Assembly: GCF_023898315.1 (NCBI RefSeq)
Contig: NC_064619.1
Span: 303,590,150 to 303,654,149 of the forward strand
Source of the DNA: Schistocerca nitens
Lineage: Eukaryota; Arthropoda; Insecta; Orthoptera; Acrididae
DNA length: 64,000 nt
Direction: 5' to 3'
Below are positions 1 through 10,490 of this stretch, in pieces; position 1 is the first letter of the stretch, and each line of letters opens with the position of its first letter. The notes under the pieces were generated by a model. It was given only the letters and a program-made list of their open reading frames with translations, was not told the DNA's origin and made no database searches. The position numbers and the translations under genes were made by a program.

Positions 1-629
1 CTACTTTCCGGTGGTAATTTAACCAGTTTACGCTACTCTGCTCCTGCTACCACATATCAGAATCATCATTGACACATGGCATCTGCTAGCACTTTACTCA
101 GTAAATCCCTATACCACTTCACTGATTAACGCCCACTACTATGTTTATCCTTCAGTGTACTTTTCATTTGCTATACCTGATGGTTTACTGCAGGTACTAT
201 AAACTACTAGTTTACCTATTACAATTTTTTTGTGTGGACAGCCTTTCCTGATTACTGTGTAAGGTGGCTAGATATTTTGTATCTTACAGTGTTCTCGACA
301 CGAAAGTGTCGTGCATTTAGATAACTTATATTTTAATATCATTTGATAAGAGTAGAAACGTTTATTATGGAAACAAATATGACTGATATCGTGAAGTACG
401 TCTTGGTACTAACAATTGAATTTCATTTGTTGCATGTTGAGTCATCGGACTTAATCTAACGTGGCTGTGTAAAACTTGGTGGAGAGGACGAACATTGGTT
501 TCACCGGCACTGGGCAGACAGCCATGTGGCTGAAGTTGCAAATTCTCTTTCGTCAGTTTCAAATTTGGTTTACTTTCAGACTATCAAATTTGTATCATTG
601 AATGGGGTCACTGTTTCATATCATATGGT
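1..629. repeat. Anonymous direct repeat, copy 1
   Basis: This segment recurs in the same orientation at 6,074-6,551 with near identity. Copy 2 lacks about 150 bases, corresponding roughly to 96-245 here, with a CTTT microhomology at the junction. Both copies stop at the same point (CATATGGT), after which the flanks differ: here a LINE fragment follows. The left boundary is unknown because the window starts inside or at the edge of the copy. I recognise no coding content. Confidence 0.85.
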
Positions 630-1325
630 CGATTTTGTTCCGTCAAGAGCGACGTGCTTAGTTCTATCTGCAAGGAAGTATTGAATCCAGTCACAAATCT
701 GGTCGGATACTCGGTAAGTTCATATTTTCTTTCACTAAACGGCAGCGCGTGACGGTGTCAAATGCCTTCCTGAAGTCAAGCGATAAGGCATCAACATGAT
801 CAACAGCGCTAAAGATATCACGGAGGAACAGAGCGAGCTGATTTCGCAAGGTCTCTGCGGAATCTACGTTAACTTTTGAGATTTGCATTTTCCAAAAACG
901 TCATAATTCATTAGCATAAAACATGTACCATAATTCCACAACAGATTGACGTCAATGATATAGGTCTGTAATTGTGTGTATCTGTCCTGTGGGTCTACTT
1001 AAAAACGGGAATGACCTGAGTAACACTGGACAGAAAATTAAGACATCAAGACTTTGATGGGGAGAATATAATGCCTCAGTGCCTACGAGCCGGCTCTAGT
1101 AGTGGATGTTTCAGAATATTTACATAGAGGGACACTAAAGAGATAGTTGGATGAGATGGTGAAAGAGCAGTGACTGGTGAAACTTCAAGACAACTATCTG
1201 GAAAAATTTGTGAAAGCAATTTCTGGAGGCAGATTGTGAAATTGACAAACTCCAACAAGAAGAAGAAAAATAGTGTCAGATTTTCTCTCTTTGACAATTT
1301 TACTATCTGATGTCTTACATACTGG
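630..1325 (-). pseudogene. LINE reverse-transcriptase fragment (CR1/Jockey group)
   Basis: Minus-strand reading gives a decayed non-LTR reverse transcriptase: a VIPVFK block near 1,000, then after frameshifts the motif-A block LDFRKAFDTV at about 750, then DWIQ and FLADRTK near 640-690. Stops and frame changes separate the blocks. Neither end of the element is present; the 3' part is cut off at 629 by the duplicated repeat. It lies in the first intron of the trypsin-like gene. Clade assignment is from motif style only. Confidence 0.7.
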
Positions 1326-1423
1326 ACTGGAATTTCAAGTTATCTGAAAAATGTAGTACATGATCAGGAAAAATTATGTTACAACATTGTATGATACTTC
1401 TCTCATATTGCGCTAGAACTCAC

Positions 1424-1599
1424 ATTGTGAAGTAGAGCTGCCAGGGATACTGTGAGATACTGACTGCGGAACCGCCGACGATCCGGCCATCCAGACGAGA
1501 CCTCCAGAGCTTGCTCCCTGGAATGGGACTCCCCAGTGGAGAAGCAGTGGTGCCACACAGCGCCACCGCCAGGAGTACAACCACAATAGTCCGCAACAT
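1424..1599 (-). CDS. Trypsin-like serine protease, first coding exon (partial gene)
   Basis: The exon encodes 58 codons plus two bases of the next. Residues 1-20 form a secretory signal peptide (MLRTIVVVLLAVALCGTTAS), followed by a propeptide of about 20 residues ending in an Arg, and then RIVGG at about residues 39-43, the zymogen-activation site of S1A (trypsin/chymotrypsin) proteases. SQYPWQ follows, the conserved stretch before the first catalytic block. The His-Asp-Ser triad would be on later exons, which are not in this window. The minus-strand sequence after 1,424 reads GTGAGT (1,423-1,418), a good 5' splice site. An in-frame ATG pair at 1,629 and 1,626 lies upstream of the predicted transcription start, so the ATG at 1,599 is preferred. 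The likely product is a secreted enzyme, perhaps digestive. The family call is strong; the exact enzyme is not determinable. Confidence 0.85.
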
Positions 1600-1608
1600 G
1601 TCTGCAGG

Positions 1609-1646
1609 TGAGCGTGATGACACCATCAAGTACCGCCTCTTAAATA
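1609..1646 (-). promoter_or_regulatory. Core promoter of the trypsin-like gene (TATA box and initiator)
   Basis: On the minus strand TATTTAA occupies 1,646-1,640, and TCATCA, a fair match to the arthropod initiator, places +1 at about 1,618, 28 bases downstream of the TATA start. This leaves a 5' leader of about 19 bases before the ATG at 1,599. Spacing and order are typical of insect TATA promoters; transcription is inferred. Confidence 0.6.
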
Positions 1647-1649
1647 CGT

Positions 1650-3753
1650 ACCAAACGTGTTACATTTTGTCGACAATAAAGCGTATGAAACTGGAAAGGG
1701 GTTCATAATCTTGTTCCGTTCAGTCTCATTGGTCGCTTCCAGCTGCCGCGACACTAACAAAACAAGAACTTTAGATAAGAACAAGTGGCGTATTTGTTTC
1801 GCCTAATTGCGTCACTTAATTATCACCACTTTCAGAAGCGTGTGACTGGCTTTTGTGTTTTGTACCTAGCGAAATTTGGAAATGTAGTTTCAGCAGCGGG
1901 AAAGTCAGTCAGAAGCTGGCAAGAGAAATATTCATTGTTTGTTGTTTATCATTATTAGGTTATTTTGCGTGTAGAACGAATAACTCTGCTAAAAATATAT
2001 TTTATTATGGTGAGTACTTGATTTTCATACTCTTGAAGCCATCTAAACTTATGATTTATATTACCTGTGCAAAGAAAATGTAGGGACTTTCTTAGGTACA
2101 TAGGGACGCTAATTGGAATTTGAACCCTCTTTGTTACCGGGCAGTTCTTACTGTAGTTGCTTGTCAACAAATACGCACTAATTATTTGTGGTCGTTTTCT
2201 CTGAAAACATTCATTACCTTTCAGTTCATCATTTGCAGCCACACTCAGTTCTGGGGTTACCCTCAAGCCATTCAGTGTAAGTCTTATATATCCACTGAGA
2301 TCAAGAAATGCCTTGCATCTTTTATGGTTATTGTTTTGTGGAATCTATATTTTTCGTTTTTAGTGTTTACCCGCAAGAAACCGAACGCAAGGATATACGT
2401 AAACATTACATAAAGTGACTTTGTCGGATTTTGTGTTATAAACGAATACTGCTATCGTTGTAAAATTATTTCTATCTCAGTGTAGCTAAAAATTTATTTA
2501 TTGCATATCTATCACATTTCGTACATACATAATCTTGCAATATTGCTTGACAGAAAAGTTGGAAAACCGTAATAAATCTGCCGCTGGAGTATGGATTTTC
2601 TTTCGCAAATGGATAATGTTCGTAGAAGTTTCAGATTTGTGCAGCGTTGTCTAGAAGCTAACACGAAATCAAATCAAAGACGTATTTGATTCCTAGTAAA
2701 TCAAAGAAGAAGCTTTTATGTTGTATCATGAAGAGCATGTGGAGATCGTGTCATACGAGTGGCCTTACTTAATGGATTAACATGTCTAACTGGGAAATAA
2801 GGAACGAGACCATATTACAATTACGTAAATATGCTCTTCAGTGATTCATAACTCGAAACCTTTGGCTTACATTGAAATAAACTGACGTGCGACATCTGAG
2901 AAAGACAGAAAACATTCTTTTATGTTACGCTGTGAATTAAAGAAAAAAATTTTACACCGCGTCTTGTCGTCTCATGATACATGATTTGGTAGCAGTGTGT
3001 GAGTAGTTGTGTTGCCCCAAAATATTATCGCTATCAGTCTCGTGTGACACCGAAGTTTTATTTGTCTCCAGATAATTTCACATTTTTGCTTTTGTCCATC
3101 AGTATTACACGCACTACATTTCTGCGTGTGATCATCACAGTATTTATACAAGGCTATTTCGTTTATTTATTCAAAATAACTCAACTACACCTTTTTTACC
3201 CTTTGCTACGCTCAATGTTATATACGTAGTTCATATGTTCCAGTGACATCATCAAAACGAACATTCGTGCTTCAGCTTGAAGCAGAACAAGTCTGCTTAT
3301 GAGATAGCACAGATGTTATGTACTTCAGTTTGGTGAGCTGACATGGGTGTAACAATTATTAAAAACTACAGCTTACGTTCAGCTTCAAAAGTTCGAAATG
3401 TGGACTTCGGCAACTCAGGATATATTTTATTTCCATCATTACTTGGAAGCAGCTTACATCCCTTAGTATTTCCATTTATCGATGTAAAGTGTAAGCTACA
3501 TACGAGTATACAGAGCACCATTATTTGTTCTTTAGCCTGTCCAGCGATCAGGTCATTACAGCTATTTTAAAATTTACGTAGTCTGTTAGTACTAGATACT
3601 ACGTCTGGGCCGACTCGTATCAATTCGGACTCTGAAAATCCGTCCTAACGTAAGTTAATATATAAAGCTGAAATATTTAGATGTGTTTGAGTCGTAGCAG
3701 TTTTAGTTACTGATACTGTTCTACCAAATTGGATAAAGAAATCGCTAGTGTTG
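1650..3753. other. Unassigned sequence upstream of the trypsin-like exon
   Basis: AT-rich sequence without a coding region, repeat or RNA gene that I can identify. It is upstream of the trypsin-like promoter, so it may hold regulatory sites, but none is recognisable by eye. Confidence 0.4.
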
Positions 3754-4420
3754 CTGAAACTTCCTGGCAGATTAAAACTGTGTACTGGACCGAGACTCGA
3801 ACTCAGGACCTTTGCCTTTGGCGGGCAAGTGGCTCAAATGGTTCAAATGGCTCTGATCACTATGGGACTCAACTTCTGAGGTCATTAGTCCCCTAGAACT
3901 TAGAACTGGTTAAACCTAACTAACCTAAGGACATGACACACATCCATGCCCGAGGCAGGATTCGAACCTGCGACCGTAGCGGTCTCGTGGTTCCAGACTG
4001 CAGCGCCTAGAACCGCACGGCCACTACGGCCGGCTTTTCGCGGGCAAGTGCTCTACCATCTGAGCTACCCAAGCACGACTCACGGCCCGTCCTTACAGCT
4101 TTACTTCCGCCAGTACCGCGTCTCCTACTTTCCAAACTTCACAGAACCTCTCCTGCGAACCTTGCAGAACTAGCACTCCTGGAAGAAAGGATATTGCGGA
4201 GACATGGCTTAGCCACAGCCTGGGGGATGTTTCCAGAATGAGATTTTCACTCTGAGGTTTGGAAAGTAGGAGACGAGGTACTGGCGGAAGCAAAGGCGTG
4301 AGGAGGGGGCGTGAGTCGTGATTGGGTAGCTCAGATGGTAGAGCACTTGCCCGCGAAAGGCAAAGGCCCCGATTTCCAGTCTCGGTCCAGCATACAGTTT
4401 TAATCTGCCAGGAAGTTTCA
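3754..4420. mobile_element. TIR element with tRNA-like segments in both arms
   Basis: The ends are inverted copies of GAAACTTCCTGGCAGATTAA (start 3,756; mirrored end at 4,419). The inverted similarity continues inwards: each arm holds a tRNA-like stretch, readable on the plus strand at about 4,325-4,390 (GGTAGCTCAGATGGTAGAGC, then an anticodon-like loop with a TTGCC/GGCAA stem, then a degenerate TTCGA-type box) and on the minus strand at 3,785-3,830 plus 4,040-4,075. The left arm is split by a SINE. Without the SINE the element is about 460 bp. No transposase is present, so it is a non-autonomous foldback/MITE-like element. Confidence 0.8.
3832..4039 (-). mobile_element. SINE (class-II tRNA-like head), full length
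   Basis: Sense is on the minus strand: a class-II (Leu/Ser-type) tRNA-like head with B box GGTTCGAATCC, CTCGGGCATGGATGTGTGT, and a tail ending in CAGAGCCATTTGAACC. The insertion duplicated GCGGGCAAGTG, seen at 3,821-3,831 and 4,040-4,050. It interrupts the left arm of the 3,754-4,420 element and is therefore younger. Below I call this head Z with tail A. Confidence 0.9.
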
Positions 4421-4790
4421 TATCTAGTAACAACTGTTTAGTGGAATACTTTCACTACGGTCGAATGATGGAGAGGAAATGTGACGGTTTAATATTATGT
4501 TTGAAGATAACATTTTCAACAAATAGCAGTATGAATGAGTAAATTACGTTATGGGGAAAACTACAGTGGGAGTTCCATTAGAGCAGCAGAGTACTTGTAG
4601 AAGATAGTGCGGTTGTTCCTTGTAAGTAGTGTAAACGGGGAAGTAACCATGAACATGTGTGATAGTAATCATACAGTTTACTGTAGTCTCATATCCACTA
4701 AAGCGCCAAAGGAACTGGTATAGGCATGCGTATTCAAATACAGAGATATGTAAACAGGCAAAATACGACGCTGCGGCCGGCCACTGCTAT

Positions 4791-4889
4791 GGTTCAAATG
4801 GCTCTGAGCACTATGGTCATCAGTCCCCTAGAACTTAGAACTACTTAAACCTAACTAACCTAAGGACATCACACAACACCCAGTCATCA
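4791..4889 (-). mobile_element. 5'-truncated SINE (tail A only)
   Basis: Only the 3' tail of the SINE is present, ending within CACAACACCCAGTCATCA, the junction seen in the chimeric SINE at 19,297. A 13-bp duplication CGGCCACTGCTAT flanks it at 4,778-4,790 and 4,890-4,902, so the truncation happened during insertion and not by later deletion. Confidence 0.85.
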
Positions 4890-5013
4890 CGGCCACTGCT
4901 ATATAAGACAACAAGGGACTGGCGTTGTTGTTAGATAGGTTACTGCTGCTAAAGTGTCAGATTTTCAAAATTTAAGTGAGTTTTAACTTAGTGCTATAGT
5001 TGGCGCACGATCG

Positions 5014-5956
5014 ATGAGACACAGAATCTCCGAGGTAGCGATGAAGGGGAATTTTCCCGTGCAACCAATTTACGAGTGTACCGTAAATACCAGGAATCCG
5101 GTAAAACATCAAATCTCCGATATCGCTGCGACCAGAAAAAATCCTGAAAGAACGAAGGAAAAGAATCCTTCAGCGTGACAGAAGTGCAACCCTTCCATAA
5201 ATTGCTGCATATTTTAATGCTTTGTCATCAACAAGTGTCAGCGTGCGAACCATTCAACGAAATATAATTGATATTGGCTTTCGGAGCCGAAGGCCCACTC
5301 GTGTACCCTTGATGTCTGCATGATACAAAGCCTTACCATCGCCTGTGCCCGTCGACACCGACATTGGAGTGTTGATAACTGGAGACATATTGCCTGGTCG
5401 CACGAGTCTCATTTCAAATTGTATCGAGCGGATGGATGTGTACAGGCATGGGGACAACCTCGTGAATCCATAGACCCTGCATGTCAGCAAGGGACTATTA
5501 AAGCTGGTGGAAGCTCTGTAACGGTGTGGGGCGTGTGCAGTTGGAGTGATACGGAACCCCTGATGCGTCTAGATACGACTCTAATAGATGGCACGTACGT
5601 AAGCATCCTGTCTGATCACCTGTATCCATTCATGCCCACTGTACATTCCGACAGAATTGGGCAATTCCGGCAATGCGACAACCCACACGTCCAGAATTCC
5701 TACAGAGTGTTCCCAGGAACACTCTTCTGCGTTTAAATACTTCCGCTGGCCACAAAACTCCCTAGACATGAACATTATTGACCATATCTGGAATGCCTTG
5801 CAATGTGCTGTTGAGAAGAGATCTCCACCCCCTCGTACTCTTACGGATTTATGGACAGCCCCGCAGGATTCTTGGTGTCAGTTCCCTCCAGCGCTACTTG
5901 ACACATTAGTCGAATCAATGCCACATCGTGTTGCGGAATTTCTGCGTGCTCGCTGA
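5014..5956 (+). pseudogene. Tc1-like transposase pseudogene
   Basis: The frame starts near ATG 5,014 and breaks several times. Recognisable blocks, in order: an HTH region (5,014-5,250, with stops); WSHESHFKLYRADG at about 5,400, where the first catalytic acidic residue should be (Asp to His); GVCSWSD at about 5,530; a damaged second-Asp block near 5,670; and NSLDMNIIDHIWNAL at about 5,757, normally the PDxNxIEHxWD block with the catalytic Glu, here Asp. Several catalytic residues are changed, so it is inactive. Confidence 0.85.
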
Positions 5957-6073
5957 GGCTCTACGCGATGTTAGTCAGGGTAATCAGTTTCTTTGGCTCT
6001 TCAGTATATGATAGCCTACAACTAAGAATATGTACATAAGTATGAACATGTCCCTGTAATTGGTTCCTTTTTT

Positions 6074-6551
6074 CTACTTTCCGGTGGTAATTTAACCAGT
6101 TTACGCTACTCTGCTCCTGCTACCACATATCAGAATCATCATTGACACATGGCATCTGCTAGCACTTTCCTGATTACTGTGTAAGGTGGCTAGATATTTT
6201 GTATCTTACAGTGTTCTCGACACTAAAGTGTCGTGCATTTAGATAACTTATATTTTAATATCATTTGATAAGAGTAGAAACGTTTATTATAGAAACAAAT
6301 ATGACTGACATCGAGAAGTACGTCTTAGTACTAATAATTGAATTTCATTTGTAACATGTTGAGTCATCGGACTTAATCTAACGTGGCTGTGTAAACCTTG
6401 GTGGAGAGGACGAACATTGGTTTCACCGGCACTGGGCAGACAGCCATGTGGCTGAAGTTGCAAATTCTCTTTCGTCAGTTTCAAATTTGGTTTACTTTCA
6501 GACTATCAAATTTGTATCATTGAATGGGGTCACTGTTTCATATCATATGGT
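6074..6551. repeat. Anonymous direct repeat, copy 2 (internally deleted)
   Basis: Near-identical to 1-629 except for an internal loss of about 150 bases. Both copies share the right end CATATGGT. It starts right after a run of T at 6,068-6,073, 70 bases past the end of the Tc1-like element. Confidence 0.85.
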
Positions 6552-7119
6552 AGTAAAGTTAGAGGACCACGGAAGAAGTGGCTTACAAAAACACTTATTC
6601 GACTAGTCAATGACTACTACTCGTTGGAATAAGATCCTCGAAGGTAGGATTTGTACAAGAGGTAGAGATGATCTAATCAAAGGCTGTGTGTTCCACCATT
6701 GTTTCATTTAGTAAGCACGAGAGCTTCAAGGAGCTGCTGACCATACTTCACTGGCAGACTCAGCAAGTGAGAAATTGGGCATTAAAACTGTAGTAAAAAG
6801 AGACAAGAAACATGTTACTTTCTCCCACATATTTCTCACAAAATGACACTGTCGGGGTGCGATTATTCTGAGTGCAGTCGAAAACATTCTGTGTATATCA
6901 GTTCCATGAGTGTCGAGGACAAGATCAAGGTCGACGTCACGCCTCCACCTCCCTTACCCCTCTCTCCCCTCTAACTCTCTCCCCGTCTCCTACCCTCAGT
7001 CTAAGATGATGGATCAAGCAAGACCACTTATTCTAAGTTAAAGTTGCACTAAAATAAAAAATACAAGATGGCAGATCTGGCCTACTTCTCCTTCAAAATG
7101 TCGGAAACCTGTGTTGAAA
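6552..7119. other. Unassigned repeat-like sequence
   Basis: No open frame or known element identified. A pyrimidine-rich stretch lies at about 6,945-6,995. It separates the duplicated repeat from the 3' end of an RTE LINE. Confidence 0.35.
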
Positions 7120-10100
7120 TCTGTAGTTTGTTGTTGTTTTTGTTGTCTTCAATCTGGAGACTGGTTTGATGTAGCTTTCCATGCTACTCTATCCTGTGCG
7201 ATTCTCTTATTCTCCGAATAACTACTGCAACCTACATCCTTCTGAATCTGCTTACTGTATTCATCTCTTGATCTCCCTCCATGGTTTTTACTCCAGTATT
7301 AAATAGGCGATCCCTTGATCTCTCAGAATGTGTCTTGTCAACCCATCCCTACTTTTAGTCAAGCTGTGCCACAAATTTCTTGACTCCCCAATACTATATC
7401 GCACATCCTCTGATCTTTAATATTCTTCAGTAACATCACATTTCCCAAGCTTCTATTCTCTTTTTGTCTAAACGATTTATCGTACATGTGTCATTTCCAT
7501 ACATGGCTACACTCCAGACAAATATTTTCAGAAAAGACTGCCTAATAGTTTTATCTCTATTCGATGTTAACAAATTTCTCTTCTTCAGAAAGGCTTTTCT
7601 TGCCATTTCCAGTCTACATTTTATTTCCTCTCTGCTTCCGCCATCAATTATTCGCTGCTGTAATAGCAAAACTCATCTACTATTTTAAGTGTCTCGTATT
7701 CTTATCTAATTCTATTAGCGTCACCTGATGTAATTCGAGCCGGCCCGAATGGCCGAGCGGTTCTAGGCGCTACAGTCCGGAACCGCGCGACCGCTACGGT
7801 CGCAGGTTCGAATCCTGCCTCGGGCATGGATGTGTGTGATGTCCTTAGGTTAGTTAGGTTTAAGTATTTCTAAGTTCTAGGGGACTGGTGACCTCCGAAG
7901 TTAAGTCCCATAGTGCTCAGAGCCATTTGAACCAACCATGTAATTCGACTGCATTCCATTATCCTTGTCTCGCTTTTGTTGATGTTCGTCTTACATGCTA
8001 CTTTCAAGACAATGTCCATTCCGTTCAACTGTTCGTCCAAGTTCTTGCTGTCTCTGACAGAATGACAAAGTAATTGGGAAACCTACAAGCTTTTATTTCT
8101 GTCCCCCTCAACTGTAACTTCTACTCCAAATATTTCTTTCGTTTCCTTTATTACTTGTTCAATGCACACACTGAATAACATTGGGGATACGCAGCAACCC
8201 TGTATCACTCTCTTCTCAACCACTGCTTTCCTTTCATGCCCCTCGACTCTTACAGCTGCCGTCTGGTTTCTGTCAATGTCCTAAATAGCCTTTTGCTCCC
8301 TGAATTTTACCCTTTCTACCTTCAGAATTTGAAATGGAGTATTCCAGGCAGCATTGTCAAAGCTGTCTCTATGTCTACAAATGCTATAAACGTAGATTTG
8401 CTTTTCATTAATCTATTTTCTAAGACAAGTCAGAGGGTCTGATTACCTCTCGTGTTCCTATATTTCTCCGTAATCCAAACTGATCTTCCCCGAGAGTGGC
8501 TTCCACCAGTTTTTCCGTTCTTCTGTAAATAATTCATGTTATCATTTTGCATCCATGACTTATTAATCTAATAGTTCGGTAATTTTCACACCAGTCAGTA
8601 ACTGCTTTCTTTGGAATTGGAATTATTACATTCTCTTTGATGTCTGAGGGTATGGCCCCTGTCTTATACATCTTGCCCAACAGGTGGAACAGTTTTGTCA
8701 TGGTTGTCTCTCCCAAAGTTATCACTAAATCTGACGGAATATCGTCTACTGCCGGGGCCTTGTTTCAACTTAGATCTTTCAGAACTCTGTCAAATTCTTC
8801 TCGCAGTATCATCTCTCCCATCTCATATTCACCAACGTCCACTTCGCTTTCTATAACATTGCCTTCAAGTTAATCGCCCTTGTGTAGATCCTCTATATAC
8901 TCCTTGCACCTTCCCACTTTCCATTCTTTGCTTGGAATTGGTTTTCCAACTGAGTTCTTGATGTTCATATAGCTGTTTCTGTTTCCCTAAAGGCCTCTTT
9001 AACTTTCTTGTAGGAGGTAACTATCTTTCCCCTAGCGATATATGATTCTAAACCCTTACATTCGGCCTCTAGCCATTCCTGCTTAGGCAATTTGCACTTC
9101 CTGTCAATCCTATTTTCGAAACGTTTCTATTCCATTTCTCCTGCTTCACTTGCTCCATTTCTAAATTTTCTCCTTTCATCAGTTAAATTCAATATCTCTT
9201 GTGTTACCACAGGGTTTCTAATAGACTTGTCTTTTTACCTATTTGATCCTCTGCTGCCTCCACTATTTCATCTCTTAAAGCTACACATTCGTCTTCTACT
9301 GCACGCGTTTCCTCGGTTCTAGTCAACCGTTGCCTAATGTTCCTTCTGAAACTCTCAGCAAACACGGGTTCTTTCAACTTAACGAGGTCCTCTCTCCTTA
9401 ATTTTCTACTTTTTTCAATTTCTTCAGTTTTAATCTTCAGTTCTCAACCAATAAATTATGGTCAGAGTCCACATCTGCCCCTGGAAATGTCTTACAATTT
9501 AAAATATGGTTCCTAAATCTCTGTCTTACAATTATATAATTAATCTTGAACCTTCCGGTTTGTCCAGGTGACTTTCTCGTATAAATCTTCTTTTATGATT
9601 TTCAAACTAACTGCTAGTGACGATTAAATTATGCTCTGTGCAAAATTTTACTAGGAGCTTCTTCTTCCATTCCTTTTTCCGTGTCCATATTCACCTACAA
9701 TTTTTCCTTCTCTACATTTTCCTGCTATCAAATTCCAGCCCCTATGACAACTTAATTTGACTATGTGAATAATTTGTTTTATCTCATCATGTTTTCCTTC
9801 AATCTCTTCATTTGCGGAGTTAGTTGGCGTATAAACGTGTACTGCGGTGCCAGGCGTGGGCTTCGTGTCTATCTTGGCTACGGTAACGTGTTCACTATGC
9901 TGTTCGTAGTAGCTTCTTATTCGTTATTAAATCCACTCCTTCATTACCCCTATTTGATTTTGGATTTACAACGCTATATTCACCTGACCAGGAATCCTGT
10001 TCCTTCTGCCCCCGAACCTTTCAAATTTTGTAGCCTACCTGCCCGATTAAGGGATCTAACATTCCACACTCCGATCCGAAGAACGCCAGTTTTGTTGCTG

Positions 10101-10490
10101 CTGATGACGACATCCCTCTAAGAAGTCCCCGTCCTGAGATCCGAATGGGGAAATAGTTTACCTCCGGGACATTTTACCCAAGAGGACACCATTTAACCAT
10201 ACAGTACAGCTGCATGTCCTAGGGAAAAATTGCAACTGTAATTTCCCGTTACTTTCAGTCATTCGCTTTACCATCAGAGGAAGACTGTTTTGGTTGATGT
10301 TACAAGCTCAGTTCAGTCAGTAATCCTCTGTAACTACTGAAAAGACTGCTGCCTCTCTTCAGGAACCAAACGTTTGTCTGTCCTCTCAATTGATACCTCT
10401 CCATTATGGTTGCACCTACAGTACGGCTATCTGTATCACTGAGGCACGCAAGCCACCCCACCGACGGAAAGGTCCATGCCTCATGTGGTT
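7120..10490 (-). mobile_element. RTE-type LINE, nearly complete but decayed (copy A)
   Basis: On the minus strand the order is 5' leader (about 10,490-10,150), AP endonuclease region (about 10,120-9,500), linker, reverse transcriptase (about 8,750-7,950) and C-terminal region (7,730-7,130), ending in a CAA/ACA-type simple repeat at 7,127-7,142. Readable blocks include SREEIKCRLEMARKAFLKK and FVWSVAMYGNDTCTINRLDK at 7,440-7,660. The FADD catalytic box expected near 8,060 is destroyed, and frameshifts are frequent. It is collinear with the copies at 15,623-16,893, 29,345-32,577 and 61,110-62,895. A SINE splits its 3' half. Confidence 0.85.
7739..7937 (+). mobile_element. SINE, head Z / tail A, full length
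   Basis: GCCGGCCCGAATGGCCGAGC head, B box GGTTCGAATCC at 7,805, tail ending GAGCCATTTGAACCAACC. An 11-bp duplication ATGTAATTCGA flanks it at 7,728-7,738 and 7,938-7,948. It lies inside RTE copy A and is younger. Confidence 0.92.

Larger units (their letters stand above)
4696..6005 (+). mobile_element. Tc1-like DNA transposon, decayed
   Basis: Left end CACTAAAGCGCCAAAGGAAC and right end TTTCTTTGGCTCTTCAGT are inverted copies of one terminus, with TA next to each end. The interior encodes a broken DD34E transposase. Length without the internal SINE is about 1.2 kb, normal for Tc1 elements. Confidence 0.85.

Noticed and set aside
1597..1629. Upstream ATG pair (1,629 and 1,626) as the start of the trypsin-like protein
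   Set aside because: They lie upstream of the predicted transcription start and would put ten polar residues before the signal peptide; the ATG at 1,599 gives a normal secretory start.
1955..2413. Open frames of about 100 codons on both strands
   Set aside because: No domain, splice pattern or repeat signature; consistent with chance in AT-rich DNA.
7739..7830. tRNA gene (GCCGAGCGG with GGTTCGAATCC)
   Set aside because: This and similar sites are tRNA-derived SINE heads: same head plus tail repeated many times with target duplications, and no clean acceptor stem.
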